From positions 248,001 to 312,000 of the forward strand of contig CAJJDP010000140.1 of the NCBI GenBank assembly GCA_905182995.1: a DNA stretch of 64,000 nucleotides, in the 5' to 3' direction. Source of the DNA: Paramecium octaurelia. Taxonomy: Eukaryota; Ciliophora; Oligohymenophorea; Peniculida; Parameciidae. The notes beneath the pieces were generated by a model. The model was not told the origin of the DNA, made no database searches, and was given only the letters and a program-made list of their open reading frames with translations. The stretch's first letter is position 1, and each line of letters opens with the position of its first letter. The position numbers and the translations under genes were made by a program. This document shows positions 12,441 to 25,302 of this stretch, piece after piece.

Positions 12441-13675
12441 TCAAATTAATTCATTAATCAACTACAGTATTTTTAAATCAATTAAGAGTTCCACTTCTTC
12501 TGTAGTTATAAGTTATGAGTATTTAGAAAGTGAATTTAACTGATATTCTACAATTTATTTTGTCTCTGCTTTTAAAAAATAATGTGGAGAATTATAAAAG
12601 TATCTATTCAATTTCATATTTAAAATTCTATTAAATATACTTGTAATCAATTCTTGTTTCTCCTATTCAGAAATCTCAAATTTATAACTTTCCATTTGTT
12701 CCTTTAGAATATTTTCAAATTATGTTTAAATGATACTTTGTATTTTCTTTTGAAATGAGCATTAATATTTCTCATAGAATGATTTCAATGTCTACAACCC
12801 CTTTTCAATTTCTTTGTTATTATCAGAAAAGAAAATCTCATATACTATTCTATCTTGAGTATTTTTATAAGTTTTTAACTTATAAAATAGGAAAGATTCT
12901 AAAATAAATGGACTTTCTCCTTTGAAATTTTCAATAAACTTCTTAAAATTTGTTTGTTTTAAATATAAACTTCTCTTGTCATATATAATTTTGATTTTAT
13001 CTAATGTAATAGTCTATTCTTCACTGTTGAAATTAAATTCTTTTAAAATATCTAGAATTAAATTTAGAGTATTTTAAATATTCATTTTATCACATTCTTA
13101 AATGATTGGATCATAAATGTATTTAAGGATTTTATCTCTTTCAGAAGAATTAATAAAATTATTGTTGTTCTTCAAATTAATTAATATATCCTTAATAATT
13201 CTTTATACTTTCTATTCTGCAGGAATTTTTGTCTCTGAACCTTCTTCATATAATTCACATTGATATCCTGTAAAAGTAATTTCATATTCAATTGTTTAGT
13301 ACTCAAAACTTATACATTAATTTGGATCTTGAAATACCAACCAAATTCTATTATCGTCAAGATATGAGTGATCGATGTTATGTTAAATTTTTTATGATAT
13401 CACCTTCCTTAATATATCAAGAAATACACCTAGTAGTTGTCCTAGAGAAATTATAAAAAACTCTTGGTTCTAATAAGTGTTAATAATAAACATACAATCA
13501 TTAAAATGAGATCACTTAATCTTAAACATTTGGATCTATCGATTTAGTATTCAATTATTTATTCATCTTCATAAATATTAAAAAATCCAATGGAATCAAT
13601 TTTTAGAATTTCTTATAATGATTTTAAGTCCTTATAAGAGTAGTATTGCTGAGTTTAATATGTCATCGCGTTCAT
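12441..13675 (-). CDS. family A protein, member 2
   Basis: Inverted copy of the gene at 10262-11496: same length (402 residues), same 26-nt intron (13470-13495) at the same codon boundary. The 5' halves are identical by eye. The 3' halves differ by many amino-acid replacements while keeping the frame; for example, the stretch after LFYKLK is largely rewritten. The last ten or so residues are unrelated because the repeat arm ends at 12478. Open frame with no break suggests both copies are under selection. Function unknown. Confidence 0.85.
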
Positions 13676-15287
13676 TTTTCTTTCTTTATTTAATTAATAT
13701 AAACTTATTTCTATTAAAAATAGTTTCAATTATATATAAAGATTCTTAATTTAATGTTTGCACTCAGTTTTTCAATAATTCTCAATATGGGTTGATATAA
13801 TATTCTAACTTTATCTTTTTTAACTAACTAAACAAAAAATGAAAGGAACATTCTTAACAGAATAAGACTTTGATAAATTTTTCTCTCAAATTTGAAAGAA
13901 AGATCTTGCGATATTTTTTCTAGCGAAGAGTTTAGGTTTCCTTATATTCTTCAGAAATCTATATATAATGAGAAAATTTATATGTGATGTGTATTAAAGT
14001 TTAATAATTTTGCTGCTTCTTCTTTAAGCATTCCAAAAATTTTAGATAGCATTGACATTAAAAGATAGTTAATATTGAATATCTGTAATAATTTAATGCT
14101 AAAAGTAAATAAGATAAAAATAAAAGCAAAAATCAATTTCTCCATATTTTTGCGAGTACATAATTGATTTTTTTTAGATTTTTATTGGCTAATTTTAAGA
14201 CTTGGCCTGAAAAAATTATTTCACTCAATCTTATTTCTCTCTATTTTATGATATCTCAAATATATAGTAAAACCTTAACACTATTGTTGTTCTTAAACCT
14301 TGACCTCTGTAAATTATCATAATTTATAACTTTTGTTAATTTTCTTCAATAAATTCTTATTTATGCCTTTTCTTTTTAGCTCTAGAAGGAATTAGTCAGA
14401 TACTTTTCATCATCTAAATGTTATTACAAGATGTAAAGCGATCCATTCCTAAGATATAAATAAAAATCTTTAGTCTTCAGCTTTTCTCCTTATTCTAAAT
14501 TATTAATTCAATGTATTTTTCTTAAATTAAGATTCATTATAATTTTATAACTTCTTGGATAACTTCAGTTTAACAATAGATTATGGATGATTCAATTAAT
14601 ATCCAGATGACAATGATAAGATAATTTTCGAAATGACACCAAAAATGAATAAATCTTACAAGTAACTTGTTAAACTCTAATGTTATAATAATTTTAACGC
14701 CCAATTATTGCAAGATTCTTACACAAAGACAACTTTATTCGCCATTTGAATGAAATAAAAACATCTGGAATCAAATAATTATACAGACTATTAATCTTTG
14801 CTGCAAAGCCAAGGTTATTAAAACTTTTTCCTTTTTCATTCTACAGAAATGCTAAGAAATTTACTCATAACTACTTGAGAGATGCTATCTAATAACGTGT
14901 ACTACTGCTATGAATATTGCATGGGTATAACTTTAAGCATAAGCTTAATATATAATTTATTATCTTAATATGAGGATCATCATAAATAAGTAAAAAAAAT
15001 TGCCAAAATGATTTTTAAATACTGTCGTCTTATGAAATATTGCTCAAATATTTATGAAGAATAAAAGGTAGCTGAAATTAATATAAGGAGGGAAGAAAAA
15101 TCATAAAAAGTGAAGTATTTGCGTTCATAAAATTTAGATAAAAAATAATTATTTTTATGCTTAAAGCAAAATATCCACTCCTTCACTTTAATTTCCAGTA
15201 AACATTTTATGTTAATAATTTGAGATACTTTATTTTACAGACAAAGAATTAAATAACATTTTTTATTGCATTTTGAAACGAAAATAT
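12478..15287. repeat. inverted repeat 1, right arm
   Basis: Reverse complement of 8649-11460. The outer part also reappears as 15739-17728 and, from 13734 on, as 17730-19283. Those extra copies sit in separate contigs bounded by N and are probably assembly redundancy. Confidence 0.9.
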
Positions 15288-15737
15288 AAATATAATGCCA
15301 ATGTTGAAAACCTTTGATTAATATCATCTATCATAATAAATCAAAATCTTTTTGTCAGGATAAGCAAATTTAAAAGAATAAAATTGATAATTTAATTATA
15401 ACATTTGTAATTAAATAGTAATATAGTATTATTTGCTAGTTAGAATATATGATTATGATAAAATTTAATAGAAATATAATTATAATGTTAAAATTTTGTT
15501 ATTATTCTCAAGAGGTTTACAATTTTTAAAATGAGGATAACTTGATAAAATCGTTTAGCTTAGATTATTTTCAATCAGGAAAATTAGATGAACTTAATAA
15601 AATAATAACTTACAACATAAATCACAGTAGATGTATAAGATTAAGTGATCTAATATTTTACATTGTAATTATTTTTATTTATATATTTATAGGATATAGA
15701 CTTTGTTAGAATTCAATTTGGTTCATTCCTTAATTTA
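13734..15737. repeat. contig overlap with 17730-19733
   Basis: These 2,004 bases reappear identically right after the N at 17729 and then continue into new sequence. This is the pattern of two contigs whose overlap was not merged. It includes the outer repeat arm and the first ~250 bp of the third family A gene (15485-15737). Confidence 0.88.
15485..15737 (+). CDS. truncated duplicate of family A member 3 (contig end)
   Basis: Same sequence as 19481-19733, cut by the N at 15738. It carries the start, the first 60 codons, the 28-nt intron (15665-15692) and the beginning of exon 2. It is an assembly duplicate, not a separate gene, unless long reads show otherwise. Confidence 0.8.
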
Positions 15738-15738
15738 N

Positions 15739-16281
15739 TATCTCTTTCAGAAGAATTAATAAAATTATTGTTGTTCTTCAAATTAATTAATATATCCTTA
15801 ATAATTCTTTATACTTTCTATTCTGCAGGAATTTTTGTCTCTGAACCTTCTTCATATAATTCACATTGATATCCTGTAAAAGTAATTTCATATTCAATTG
15901 TTTAGTACTCAAAACTTATACATTAATTTGGATCTTGAAATACCAACCAAATTCTATTATCGTCAAGATATGAGTGATCGATGTTATGTTAAATTTTTTA
16001 TGATATCACCTTCCTTAATATATCAAGAAATACACCTAGTAGTTGTCCTAGAGAAATTATAAAAAACTCTTGGTTCTAATAAGTGTTAATAATAAACATA
16101 CAATCATTAAAATGAGATCACTTAATCTTAAACATTTGGATCTATCGATTTAGTATTCAATTATTTATTCATCTTCATAAATATTAAAAAATCCAATGGA
16201 ATCAATTTTTAGAATTTCTTATAATGATTTTAAGTCCTTATAAGAGTAGTATTGCTGAGTTTAATATGTCATCGCGTTCAT
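15739..16281 (-). CDS. partial duplicate of family A members 1/2 (5' half)
   Basis: Starts at 16281 with MNAMTYQTQQYY and is cut by the N at 15738 at about residue 170. It carries the same 26-nt intron (16076-16101). Because the 5' halves of members 1 and 2 are identical, it cannot be assigned to either. Treat as an assembly duplicate. Confidence 0.75.
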
Positions 16282-17728
16282 TTTTCTTTCTTTATTTAAT
16301 TAATATAAACTTATTTCTATTAAAAATAGTTTCAATTATATATAAAGATTCTTAATTTAATGTTTGCACTCAGTTTTTCAATAATTCTCAATATGGGTTG
16401 ATATAATATTCTAACTTTATCTTTTTTAACTAACTAAACAAAAAATGAAAGGAACATTCTTAACAGAATAAGACTTTGATAAATTTTTCTCTCAAATTTG
16501 AAAGAAAGATCTTGCGATATTTTTTCTAGCGAAGAGTTTAGGTTTCCTTATATTCTTCAGAAATCTATATATAATGAGAAAATTTATATGTGATGTGTAT
16601 TAAAGTTTAATAATTTTGCTGCTTCTTCTTTAAGCATTCCAAAAATTTTAGATAGCATTGACATTAAAAGATAGTTAATATTGAATATCTGTAATAATTT
16701 AATGCTAAAAGTAAATAAGATAAAAATAAAAGCAAAAATCAATTTCTCCATATTTTTGCGAGTACATAATTGATTTTTTTTAGATTTTTATTGGCTAATT
16801 TTAAGACTTGGCCTGAAAAAATTATTTCACTCAATCTTATTTCTCTCTATTTTATGATATCTCAAATATATAGTAAAACCTTAACACTATTGTTGTTCTT
16901 AAACCTTGACCTCTGTAAATTATCATAATTTATAACTTTTGTTAATTTTCTTCAATAAATTCTTATTTATGCCTTTTCTTTTTAGCTCTAGAAGGAATTA
17001 GTCAGATACTTTTCATCATCTAAATGTTATTACAAGATGTAAAGCGATCCATTCCTAAGATATAAATAAAAATCTTTAGTCTTCAGCTTTTCTCCTTATT
17101 CTAAATTATTAATTCAATGTATTTTTCTTAAATTAAGATTCATTATAATTTTATAACTTCTTGGATAACTTCAGTTTAACAATAGATTATGGATGATTCA
17201 ATTAATATCCAGATGACAATGATAAGATAATTTTCGAAATGACACCAAAAATGAATAAATCTTACAAGTAACTTGTTAAACTCTAATGTTATAATAATTT
17301 TAACGCCCAATTATTGCAAGATTCTTACACAAAGACAACTTTATTCGCCATTTGAATGAAATAAAAACATCTGGAATCAAATAATTATACAGACTATTAA
17401 TCTTTGCTGCAAAGCCAAGGTTATTAAAACTTTTTCCTTTTTCATTCTACAGAAATGCTAAGAAATTTACTCATAACTACTTGAGAGATGCTATCTAATA
17501 ACGTGTACTACTGCTATGAATATTGCATGGGTATAACTTTAAGCATAAGCTTAATATATAATTTATTATCTTAATATGAGGATCATCATAAATAAGTAAA
17601 AAAAATTGCCAAAATGATTTTTAAATACTGTCGTCTTATGAAATATTGCTCAAATATTTATGAAGAATAAAAGGTAGCTGAAATTAATATAAGGAGGGAA
17701 GAAAAATCATAAAAAGTGAAGTATTTGC
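15739..17728. repeat. redundant contig equal to 13133-15122
   Basis: Bounded by N on both sides and identical to part of the right arm (and to the complement of the left arm). Its left edge lies where the two arms stop being identical, as expected of a contig assembled from a collapsed repeat. Confidence 0.85.
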
Positions 17729-17729
17729 N

Positions 17730-19480
17730 ATATAAAGATTCTTAATTTAATGTTTGCACTCAGTTTTTCAATAATTCTCAATATGGGTTGATATAATATT
17801 CTAACTTTATCTTTTTTAACTAACTAAACAAAAAATGAAAGGAACATTCTTAACAGAATAAGACTTTGATAAATTTTTCTCTCAAATTTGAAAGAAAGAT
17901 CTTGCGATATTTTTTCTAGCGAAGAGTTTAGGTTTCCTTATATTCTTCAGAAATCTATATATAATGAGAAAATTTATATGTGATGTGTATTAAAGTTTAA
18001 TAATTTTGCTGCTTCTTCTTTAAGCATTCCAAAAATTTTAGATAGCATTGACATTAAAAGATAGTTAATATTGAATATCTGTAATAATTTAATGCTAAAA
18101 GTAAATAAGATAAAAATAAAAGCAAAAATCAATTTCTCCATATTTTTGCGAGTACATAATTGATTTTTTTTAGATTTTTATTGGCTAATTTTAAGACTTG
18201 GCCTGAAAAAATTATTTCACTCAATCTTATTTCTCTCTATTTTATGATATCTCAAATATATAGTAAAACCTTAACACTATTGTTGTTCTTAAACCTTGAC
18301 CTCTGTAAATTATCATAATTTATAACTTTTGTTAATTTTCTTCAATAAATTCTTATTTATGCCTTTTCTTTTTAGCTCTAGAAGGAATTAGTCAGATACT
18401 TTTCATCATCTAAATGTTATTACAAGATGTAAAGCGATCCATTCCTAAGATATAAATAAAAATCTTTAGTCTTCAGCTTTTCTCCTTATTCTAAATTATT
18501 AATTCAATGTATTTTTCTTAAATTAAGATTCATTATAATTTTATAACTTCTTGGATAACTTCAGTTTAACAATAGATTATGGATGATTCAATTAATATCC
18601 AGATGACAATGATAAGATAATTTTCGAAATGACACCAAAAATGAATAAATCTTACAAGTAACTTGTTAAACTCTAATGTTATAATAATTTTAACGCCCAA
18701 TTATTGCAAGATTCTTACACAAAGACAACTTTATTCGCCATTTGAATGAAATAAAAACATCTGGAATCAAATAATTATACAGACTATTAATCTTTGCTGC
18801 AAAGCCAAGGTTATTAAAACTTTTTCCTTTTTCATTCTACAGAAATGCTAAGAAATTTACTCATAACTACTTGAGAGATGCTATCTAATAACGTGTACTA
18901 CTGCTATGAATATTGCATGGGTATAACTTTAAGCATAAGCTTAATATATAATTTATTATCTTAATATGAGGATCATCATAAATAAGTAAAAAAAATTGCC
19001 AAAATGATTTTTAAATACTGTCGTCTTATGAAATATTGCTCAAATATTTATGAAGAATAAAAGGTAGCTGAAATTAATATAAGGAGGGAAGAAAAATCAT
19101 AAAAAGTGAAGTATTTGCGTTCATAAAATTTAGATAAAAAATAATTATTTTTATGCTTAAAGCAAAATATCCACTCCTTCACTTTAATTTCCAGTAAACA
19201 TTTTATGTTAATAATTTGAGATACTTTATTTTACAGACAAAGAATTAAATAACATTTTTTATTGCATTTTGAAACGAAAATATAAATATAATGCCAATGT
19301 TGAAAACCTTTGATTAATATCATCTATCATAATAAATCAAAATCTTTTTGTCAGGATAAGCAAATTTAAAAGAATAAAATTGATAATTTAATTATAACAT
19401 TTGTAATTAAATAGTAATATAGTATTATTTGCTAGTTAGAATATATGATTATGATAAAATTTAATAGAAATATAATTATA
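17730..19480. other. second copy of the outer arm flank, no gene called
   Basis: Repeat of 13734-15484: the region upstream of family A members 2 and 3. The same weak frames occur here as in 8649-10261. See that entry. Confidence 0.5.
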
Positions 19481-20700
19481 ATGTTAAAATTTTGTTATTA
19501 TTCTCAAGAGGTTTACAATTTTTAAAATGAGGATAACTTGATAAAATCGTTTAGCTTAGATTATTTTCAATCAGGAAAATTAGATGAACTTAATAAAATA
19601 ATAACTTACAACATAAATCACAGTAGATGTATAAGATTAAGTGATCTAATATTTTACATTGTAATTATTTTTATTTATATATTTATAGGATATAGACTTT
19701 GTTAGAATTCAATTTGGTTCATTCCTTAATTTAATTCTATCTTTATTATAAAAAGTAGAATATATTGAAAGTGAAGGACTTTAACATGAATATCTGGATA
19801 TGAATAGAATTTGGCTCTATTTTTAAGAAGATGGTTAATATCCAGGTCTAATTTATTAATTGTTAGATTATTCTATTCATTTTACAGGATATTCTTGTCC
19901 ATTAGACAAAGGGAATAGAGTTAAATAAAAAGCATCTATTGAAATTAAATAAATTATAAGTGAAATCATTGATAAATGTTATAATAGAATTAGAATAAAT
20001 CAGAAAAAAAATAAAGATAAGAATACTTCATTATACAAATAGGTAATATAACAAATTTAATCTTTATGTAAATCAAATTCAAGTAATGAAGCAATCATCT
20101 TTTATATATAAGAAATAATAGATTAATAAAAAATAGATTAATAAAAAAAGAGTAAACATTTTAAATTATTGGATATTGATGATACAGATATTGAACCAAT
20201 AAGATAAAAAGCAGTTGACAAAGTTAATAATGTGATTAAATAAATTATTGAAATTGGAAATAAATATGGATAAGTTTGTATTGAATTATTATTGTAAGAT
20301 ATAATCCAATCAATGACTTAAAACTTGAAAACTTTCAAATTTGATCCATATCAATGTGAAAATGATGCTTAAACTAAATTCGAATGTTTAAAAAATAAGG
20401 AATTAGAACTAAAATAATTTGTTGAAAAATAAATTAAAAACTAGATACTATTTTCTCTTCAAAAGTACGAAAAAGATTATAAATTTAACATAGATGAAGA
20501 AGAAATCAATTAACTTCAATGTTAAATCGTAGATTCTATACTTTAATCTCCAGAAGTTAAGCATTTTTATAATACTTATTGGTTCCAAAAGGTTGACCAA
20601 ATCAATAATTATATTTATGCAGCAATAACAAAAATTTAATAATCAATTGTACAAGATGGATTAGAATCACTAGTCATGCTCAAAATATTATAATTGATTA
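19380..20700. repeat. inverted repeat 2, left arm
   Basis: Reverse complement of about 25310-26633, with scattered substitutions. It covers all of the third family A gene plus about 100 bp upstream. The spacer is about 4.6 kb and contains other genes. Confidence 0.85.
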
Positions 20701-20714
20701 ATGATTTGATATGA
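19481..20714 (+). CDS. family A protein, member 3
   Basis: 401 residues in two exons. The 28-nt intron (19661-19688) follows residue 60, exactly as in members 1 and 2. Length divides by three. It shares SRCIRLSDLI before the intron, then DMNRIWLYFQEDG and IHFTGYSC with members 1 and 2. Overall similarity is otherwise low, so this pair split from the first long ago. The middle and C-terminal regions are polar and helical-looking with many TAA/TAG glutamines. In-frame ATGs at 19445 and 19451 could extend the N-terminus; 19481 is chosen because it aligns with member 1. Function unknown. Confidence 0.85.
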
Positions 20715-21316
20715 ATTTTATGATTAGCAATATATACAATAATATTATTTACTTGTTGAAATTTTTACCTTTATTATTAGATAGAATACATTTTACAAAT
20801 CAAATTTTATCTAATTTATTTCATTAGGCTGATACCATGTAATGATCTTGAATTTTTATATACTAGGGAACTTTAAAGATTAAGTAAGAGTTAGAAACTT
20901 GAACAGTAATGCATCCATTTTATGAGAGTTTAGAGAAGGGAAATTGCTTCAACCATTAAGATATATATATATATAATTTTATCATTTTATTAAATTTCAA
21001 GTTTAATGAAAAATTTCTATTCTTTTGAAATTCTTCTAAATGCTCAATCGCGACATCATATTAGTTTACATTAAACATTATTAATGTTCTTCTTATGTTA
21101 CTATGAGATACATAACATTTTTTCTTCTTGAACTTTATTATAAATTGAATTATTTTTAGATCATCAATTTACAAATTAATAGAATCTAGCTTTAATTTAA
21201 TAGCCAATACCAATAACATTTGACTATTGAATCATTCCAATTGAAAGTTGATTAGCTAGTTAATCTACTTCAGATTTTTTTTTAAATGTGATTTACGCAT
21301 CCCTTTAATTAATCTA
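20715..21316. other. intergenic, no gene seen
   Basis: Downstream of family A member 3. Contains a short TA-rich run near 20960. No convincing frame. Confidence 0.45.
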
Positions 21317-22302
21317 GTGATTAGCTATTAAAAGTGATTATTGGCTTATTTTACTTTTTATTAGGTTCTAGAATGGAATATCAAATCAACTTCAGTTTAA
21401 TTGGCACAAGCTGAGTGATTATAAAGTGATTGATTTTTATGGAACATTTCACCTGATTAGCACTTGGAAGAGTATTTCTTAATCTGGCAAAATTACTTTT
21501 CGATTCACCTACTTCTAGTTATTTTATTCAGTTCCAATTAAAAATCTTTATTTTATATTTGAATAGTTCTGGAATATGAATTCTGTCCTTGATTTTAGAT
21601 CAGGTTCTAATATATAATTTCGATAGTTTTAAATTTTGATGTAATGTATAAACACTCTTTTAATTATGGTAATTTAAGTACCATTACTTGTAAAAAGAAT
21701 TGAAGTTTGATTTATATTGAAACAATTGTAACTCATTTGTTCTGTTGATTTGGTTATAGCATTTAGGAGTTTTAATAAATTCAAGTATATAATTATATAA
21801 CAATATAGAAAATAATGTAGAGAATCTAAAATTTATCAATTTTGTATTCTGATGCTTTGAATAAGTTGGTATTTGAATGAGAAACAAAATTATCAAATAT
21901 TTAATATAAAATAAGGAATTTGCAAAAGAATATTGATTATAAATATAAATATACCAGCAAGGAAGCAAAGAATGATCATATAATTATATAAGATTTTATT
22001 AACAATCAATCAGATGGGTGATTGTGCAATTAATGTTATAATTTTCTGAAGCATAGCAGATTTGGGATAGGTACAAGCATGGTCATTTTGAGGAGCAGTG
22101 AGAATAAAAATGAAACAGTAAAATTTTAAGGAGTTAAAAAAGAAAAGAAAAATATAATCAAAACATTCATGCAACAGATTGAGTCTACCGTTGTTATCTT
22201 CTTTGAAGTATTGGATTTTTATCGATACGATAAGTCTGTTTTTCCTATTTGGGATCGATATGAGTTTTCGATTTGGAGAGTTTCTTCTTGCTCCAACTGA
22301 TA
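21317..22302 (+). CDS. probable coding region, exon structure unresolved
   Basis: A series of protein-like frames lies here. One runs from about 21317 to a TGA at 21705 with Trp- and Gly-containing stretches (FNWHKLSDYKVIDFYGTFH). Another, from about 21730 to 22302, is crossed by two or more TGA codons. It includes TSMVILRSSENKN and ends YRYDKSVFPIWDRYEF. I could not place GT...AG introns that connect them. Open frames of 94 and 102 codons exist on the other strand, so strand is not certain. It may be a decayed gene. The 3' end faces the gene ending at 22501. Confidence 0.3.
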
Positions 22303-22500
22303 GTAAATTCATTCTCAAGTTCGTGGTTGTTTTAAATAAATGTTGGATGCTTTTTTAATTTTGTGCTATGACAACCCATTTTGGAATTTTAAAAAAGTAT
22401 TTTAAAAAATTTTGAAATAATAATTAATAAATGATATCTTAGCATCTTAATGGGTGGAAATTTTAAAAAATATAAAACTATCTTATTCATAACTAAATTG

Positions 22501-23365
22501 TCATTTTAATAAATATTTTGGATACGTTAACTCAAATTAGTATAATTGTTTAAAAGACTTAGTTTCTAAACACTCAACTAAGACTTAAGGAAAATGAGCA
22601 AGTAATTCAACACTTGGAATCAATGGTTCTACGTCATCAATGCCATATAGCGGAGTTATAGGATCTTTGCAATCAAAATGAAGTGACTCATTCAAGACTT
22701 AATTGTACCCCCAATGAAATGGATTGAATGGATTAGCAAACAATCTAATCATAAAATCTAATTACTTTAGCTGGAAGAATTAAATAATCATTCTTACTAA
22801 TTTAATTAGTAATATTATTAAATTTATTGCAATTTTCACTTAATTTAGACAAGATACAATATAATCTATTCTAAATATGAAGTCCTCTCAAACTACATAA
22901 TATAGAGAAAGTACTCTGTTTTATTCAATGAACCATTCAAGTTAATAAATGGACCATAAATATTGGTAGTTTTGTAAATAGGAGTAAGATTTGGCCAAGG
23001 AGCAGTTTCAATCTATTTTATTAGATGCTCATAATATTATTTATTGATTTGAAATTGCAGATGTCCTAATTGAGTGACTTCAATATTCGAAACCAATTTG
23101 AATTGATTCCAAGTTGGAGATTAAAAGTGAACCAAAATTTCATGAGCCACATCCTTTGGGAGCAGAGTTTCTTTCCATTCTTTTTACTAACATGATTTGA
23201 AAGTGAGTTTACATAATTGGACTTATAATACTCTGAGAATGTGGCTGGACATGTCGTTGAATACTTTAAGTTTTGAAATAGGATTTAGATGTCATGATGA
23301 CGAGCAAAGGCTTTCTAAAAAGCAATTGAAACACTGTCTCTTAATGCTTGAGTAATATTTAGCAT
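22501..23365 (-). CDS. unrecognised 270-residue protein
   Basis: 270 codons plus TGA after two 26-nt introns (23187-23212 and 22871-22896); length divides by three and both introns end in TAG. Starts MLNITQALRDSVSIAF. The stretch VAHEILVHF...VTQLGHLQFQIN vaguely recalls the N-terminal domain of arginyl-tRNA synthetases, but no synthetase catalytic motif is present, so I do not assign it. The second half has a hydrophobic helical stretch (INLIILLIKLVRMII), then an acidic, Pro-containing tail (PFNPFHWGYNQV, DPITPLYGIDDVEP). Its start lies only 23 bp downstream of the stop of the next gene on the same strand. Confidence 0.83.
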
Positions 23366-23388
23366 TTTAATTATAAATATATAAATAT

Positions 23389-24151
23389 TCATAATCCAAG
23401 TTTTGCCAAAATTTAGGAATCTCCAATTTCAATAGCCTGATTTATTACATCTCCCAATTATTGTTTTGATTACAATAATTAATAGGCATTGTTCTCATAT
23501 TGATATTTCAGTTTATTGATTTCCTACTTTCTTTGCTGCAATTCAACTTGTAATAATCGGATTCTCGTGGCCAATTCGGCATTTTCCATATCTATTTATG
23601 CCCATTTCATTTGGCCCTTGACATATTGCTACTCCAATTCCTTAAGACTATCATTCCTACTGGTAAGAACTGAGAGATCCACACAACTTTAGAAAGCTTC
23701 AATTGTATCATTCTATTTGACTTGAGTAATAGTTGCTTGTGCGTTTTGGAGCTAAGCAATTATATAGACATAGTACATCTTTAAGAGTTCTGTAAAGTTA
23801 ATTGAATTAATGTAACTAATTCTATGATTTAAAGTTTAACCATTTTCTAACAGCATGACAATTGAATTCTTGGTCATTTTATTCCCTATTTAATTGATTT
23901 GGATTAACACATTGCGTTATAACTATCTCTAAACCTCCTAATCCACTTATTTTCTTCACGCCTAGAATATAATTACTTATACCTTTCTTGAGAATGTCTT
24001 TGTAATGAATATACTCTATGGATTTTACACTTTCATCCTAAAATATGTATAATTCGACATCCTCATTTTCCAGATAGTGCTCACTCTTAATAGAGTGTAC
24101 CTTCTCATTCTAAACAGCCACAATCTCACAACCTTTAGACAATATTTTCAT
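23389..24151 (-). CDS. coiled-coil protein, unrecognised
   Basis: 245 codons plus TGA after one 25-nt intron (23886-23910); length divides by three. The N-terminal 90 residues are mixed (MKILSKGCEIVAVQNEKV, later GVKKISGLGGLEIVI) and the middle has NSIVMLLENGQTLNHR. From about residue 120 the sequence is strongly helical with heptad-like spacing (LQNAQATITQVKQ, ATRIRLLQVELQQRKQEIN), typical of a coiled coil. It is probably a structural or adaptor protein; the family is unknown. The start ATG overlaps the TGA of the upstream frame at 24148-24540 by the four bases ATGA. Confidence 0.83.
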
Positions 24152-24540
24152 TTAATATTTAAAGTATGCATTTATTGAAATTATATAAATTCATTTCTAA
24201 TTTATTCAGTTTCTTCCCCTCTGTTATTACAATAATTGTAGTCCTATTTAATTTCTTCGATGTTATTATATTACCACCCCTTGAAAGTCATATTAATTAA
24301 ATTTGCTTATATTCTAGAATTCTACCTCCTTTTTTCTCCTGTCTAAAAATTTGGAAACCAATCCATATACTCCATTTAGTTATTTTATTTGAATGTCCTT
24401 TTTGAAATAGATCCTTGAACATCTATACTTTAGATTCCAAATAACTTGATCTAATTCAATTCTCTTCTTAGGATTTTTAAGAGAAATTTTTCTATTATTT
24501 TTCTTTAAGTATAATGAAATCCCTTTTCCCTTAATTCCAT
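24148..24540 (-). CDS. small basic protein, possibly 5' part of neighbour
   Basis: A 130-codon intronless frame starting MELREKGFHYTQRK, basic and rich in Gln and Asn, with Trp in MEYMDWFPNF and MTFKGWQ. Two TGA codons lie close upstream in the same frame. Its stop overlaps the start of the coiled-coil gene, which is unusual for ciliates. Either these are two very tightly packed genes, or this is a 5' exon region and a missed intron joins it to the coiled-coil gene. Tested GT...AG pairs did not give the right phase. Confidence 0.5.
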
Positions 24541-25302
24541 CTACAAATCAGTTACAAAATAACCAAATTTTCATCAGAATTTTTACTACTAAACATAAAT
24601 CTTATTTTATTTTCAACAAACCTAAATTGTTAACACGAATTATGTGCATATTAAAAAATGCTATTAACTAACTGTAAATTTCTTCAAAATGTAGAAAATA
24701 AAGAGAAATAATATCATAATAGCTACTCAAATTAGTTCCAATGATTCATGTTTACTAAATTATAATGATTTATTTAACCTAATGCATTCTTACACTATAA
24801 TAAATAAGGATATTTGAATGATTAAATAGTATGCATAACTAAAAGGTTTGTTTATGAGTAGACATTATTTCATTAATATAAATATTTTAATTTATTAGTG
24901 CTTTCAAATTAATAAAAATAATTATTATATTAATTAAAACTAAGATAGAGTAGAAACTCTAAGGTAAACTTTACAACAAACCACTCCCAATAGATCAAGA
25001 TAAATTTCTCCTGAAAATATGTGTGATGAAGTTGATGTTTTGTTTTAAATATTTAAATAATTATTTTTTTCTTAATTTTTAATATACTTTCATTTGGTAT
25101 TATTGATAAAAATCTTAATACTTGAACAAAGTTCCATGCATAATTCTAATAAAATCTAAAAAAATAGGCTCTTGTGTATATTTAATGGCTAAACTTATAC
25201 ATGGCCTTGTTCTGATTTGTAAAATGTTATTTATGTAAATAAAAAAATTCTTGGTAAGTAAAGAATTATATTGTATATATTGATAAATCCTTAAATTTCA
25301 GA
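24541..25302. other. intergenic, no gene seen
   Basis: AT-rich sequence between the packed minus-strand genes and the fourth family A gene. It should hold the promoter for the genes below 24540 and the 3' end of member 4. Confidence 0.5.

Noticed and set aside
22501-23365. Arginyl-tRNA synthetase
   Set aside because: Only a faint N-terminal resemblance; none of the class I catalytic motifs is present.
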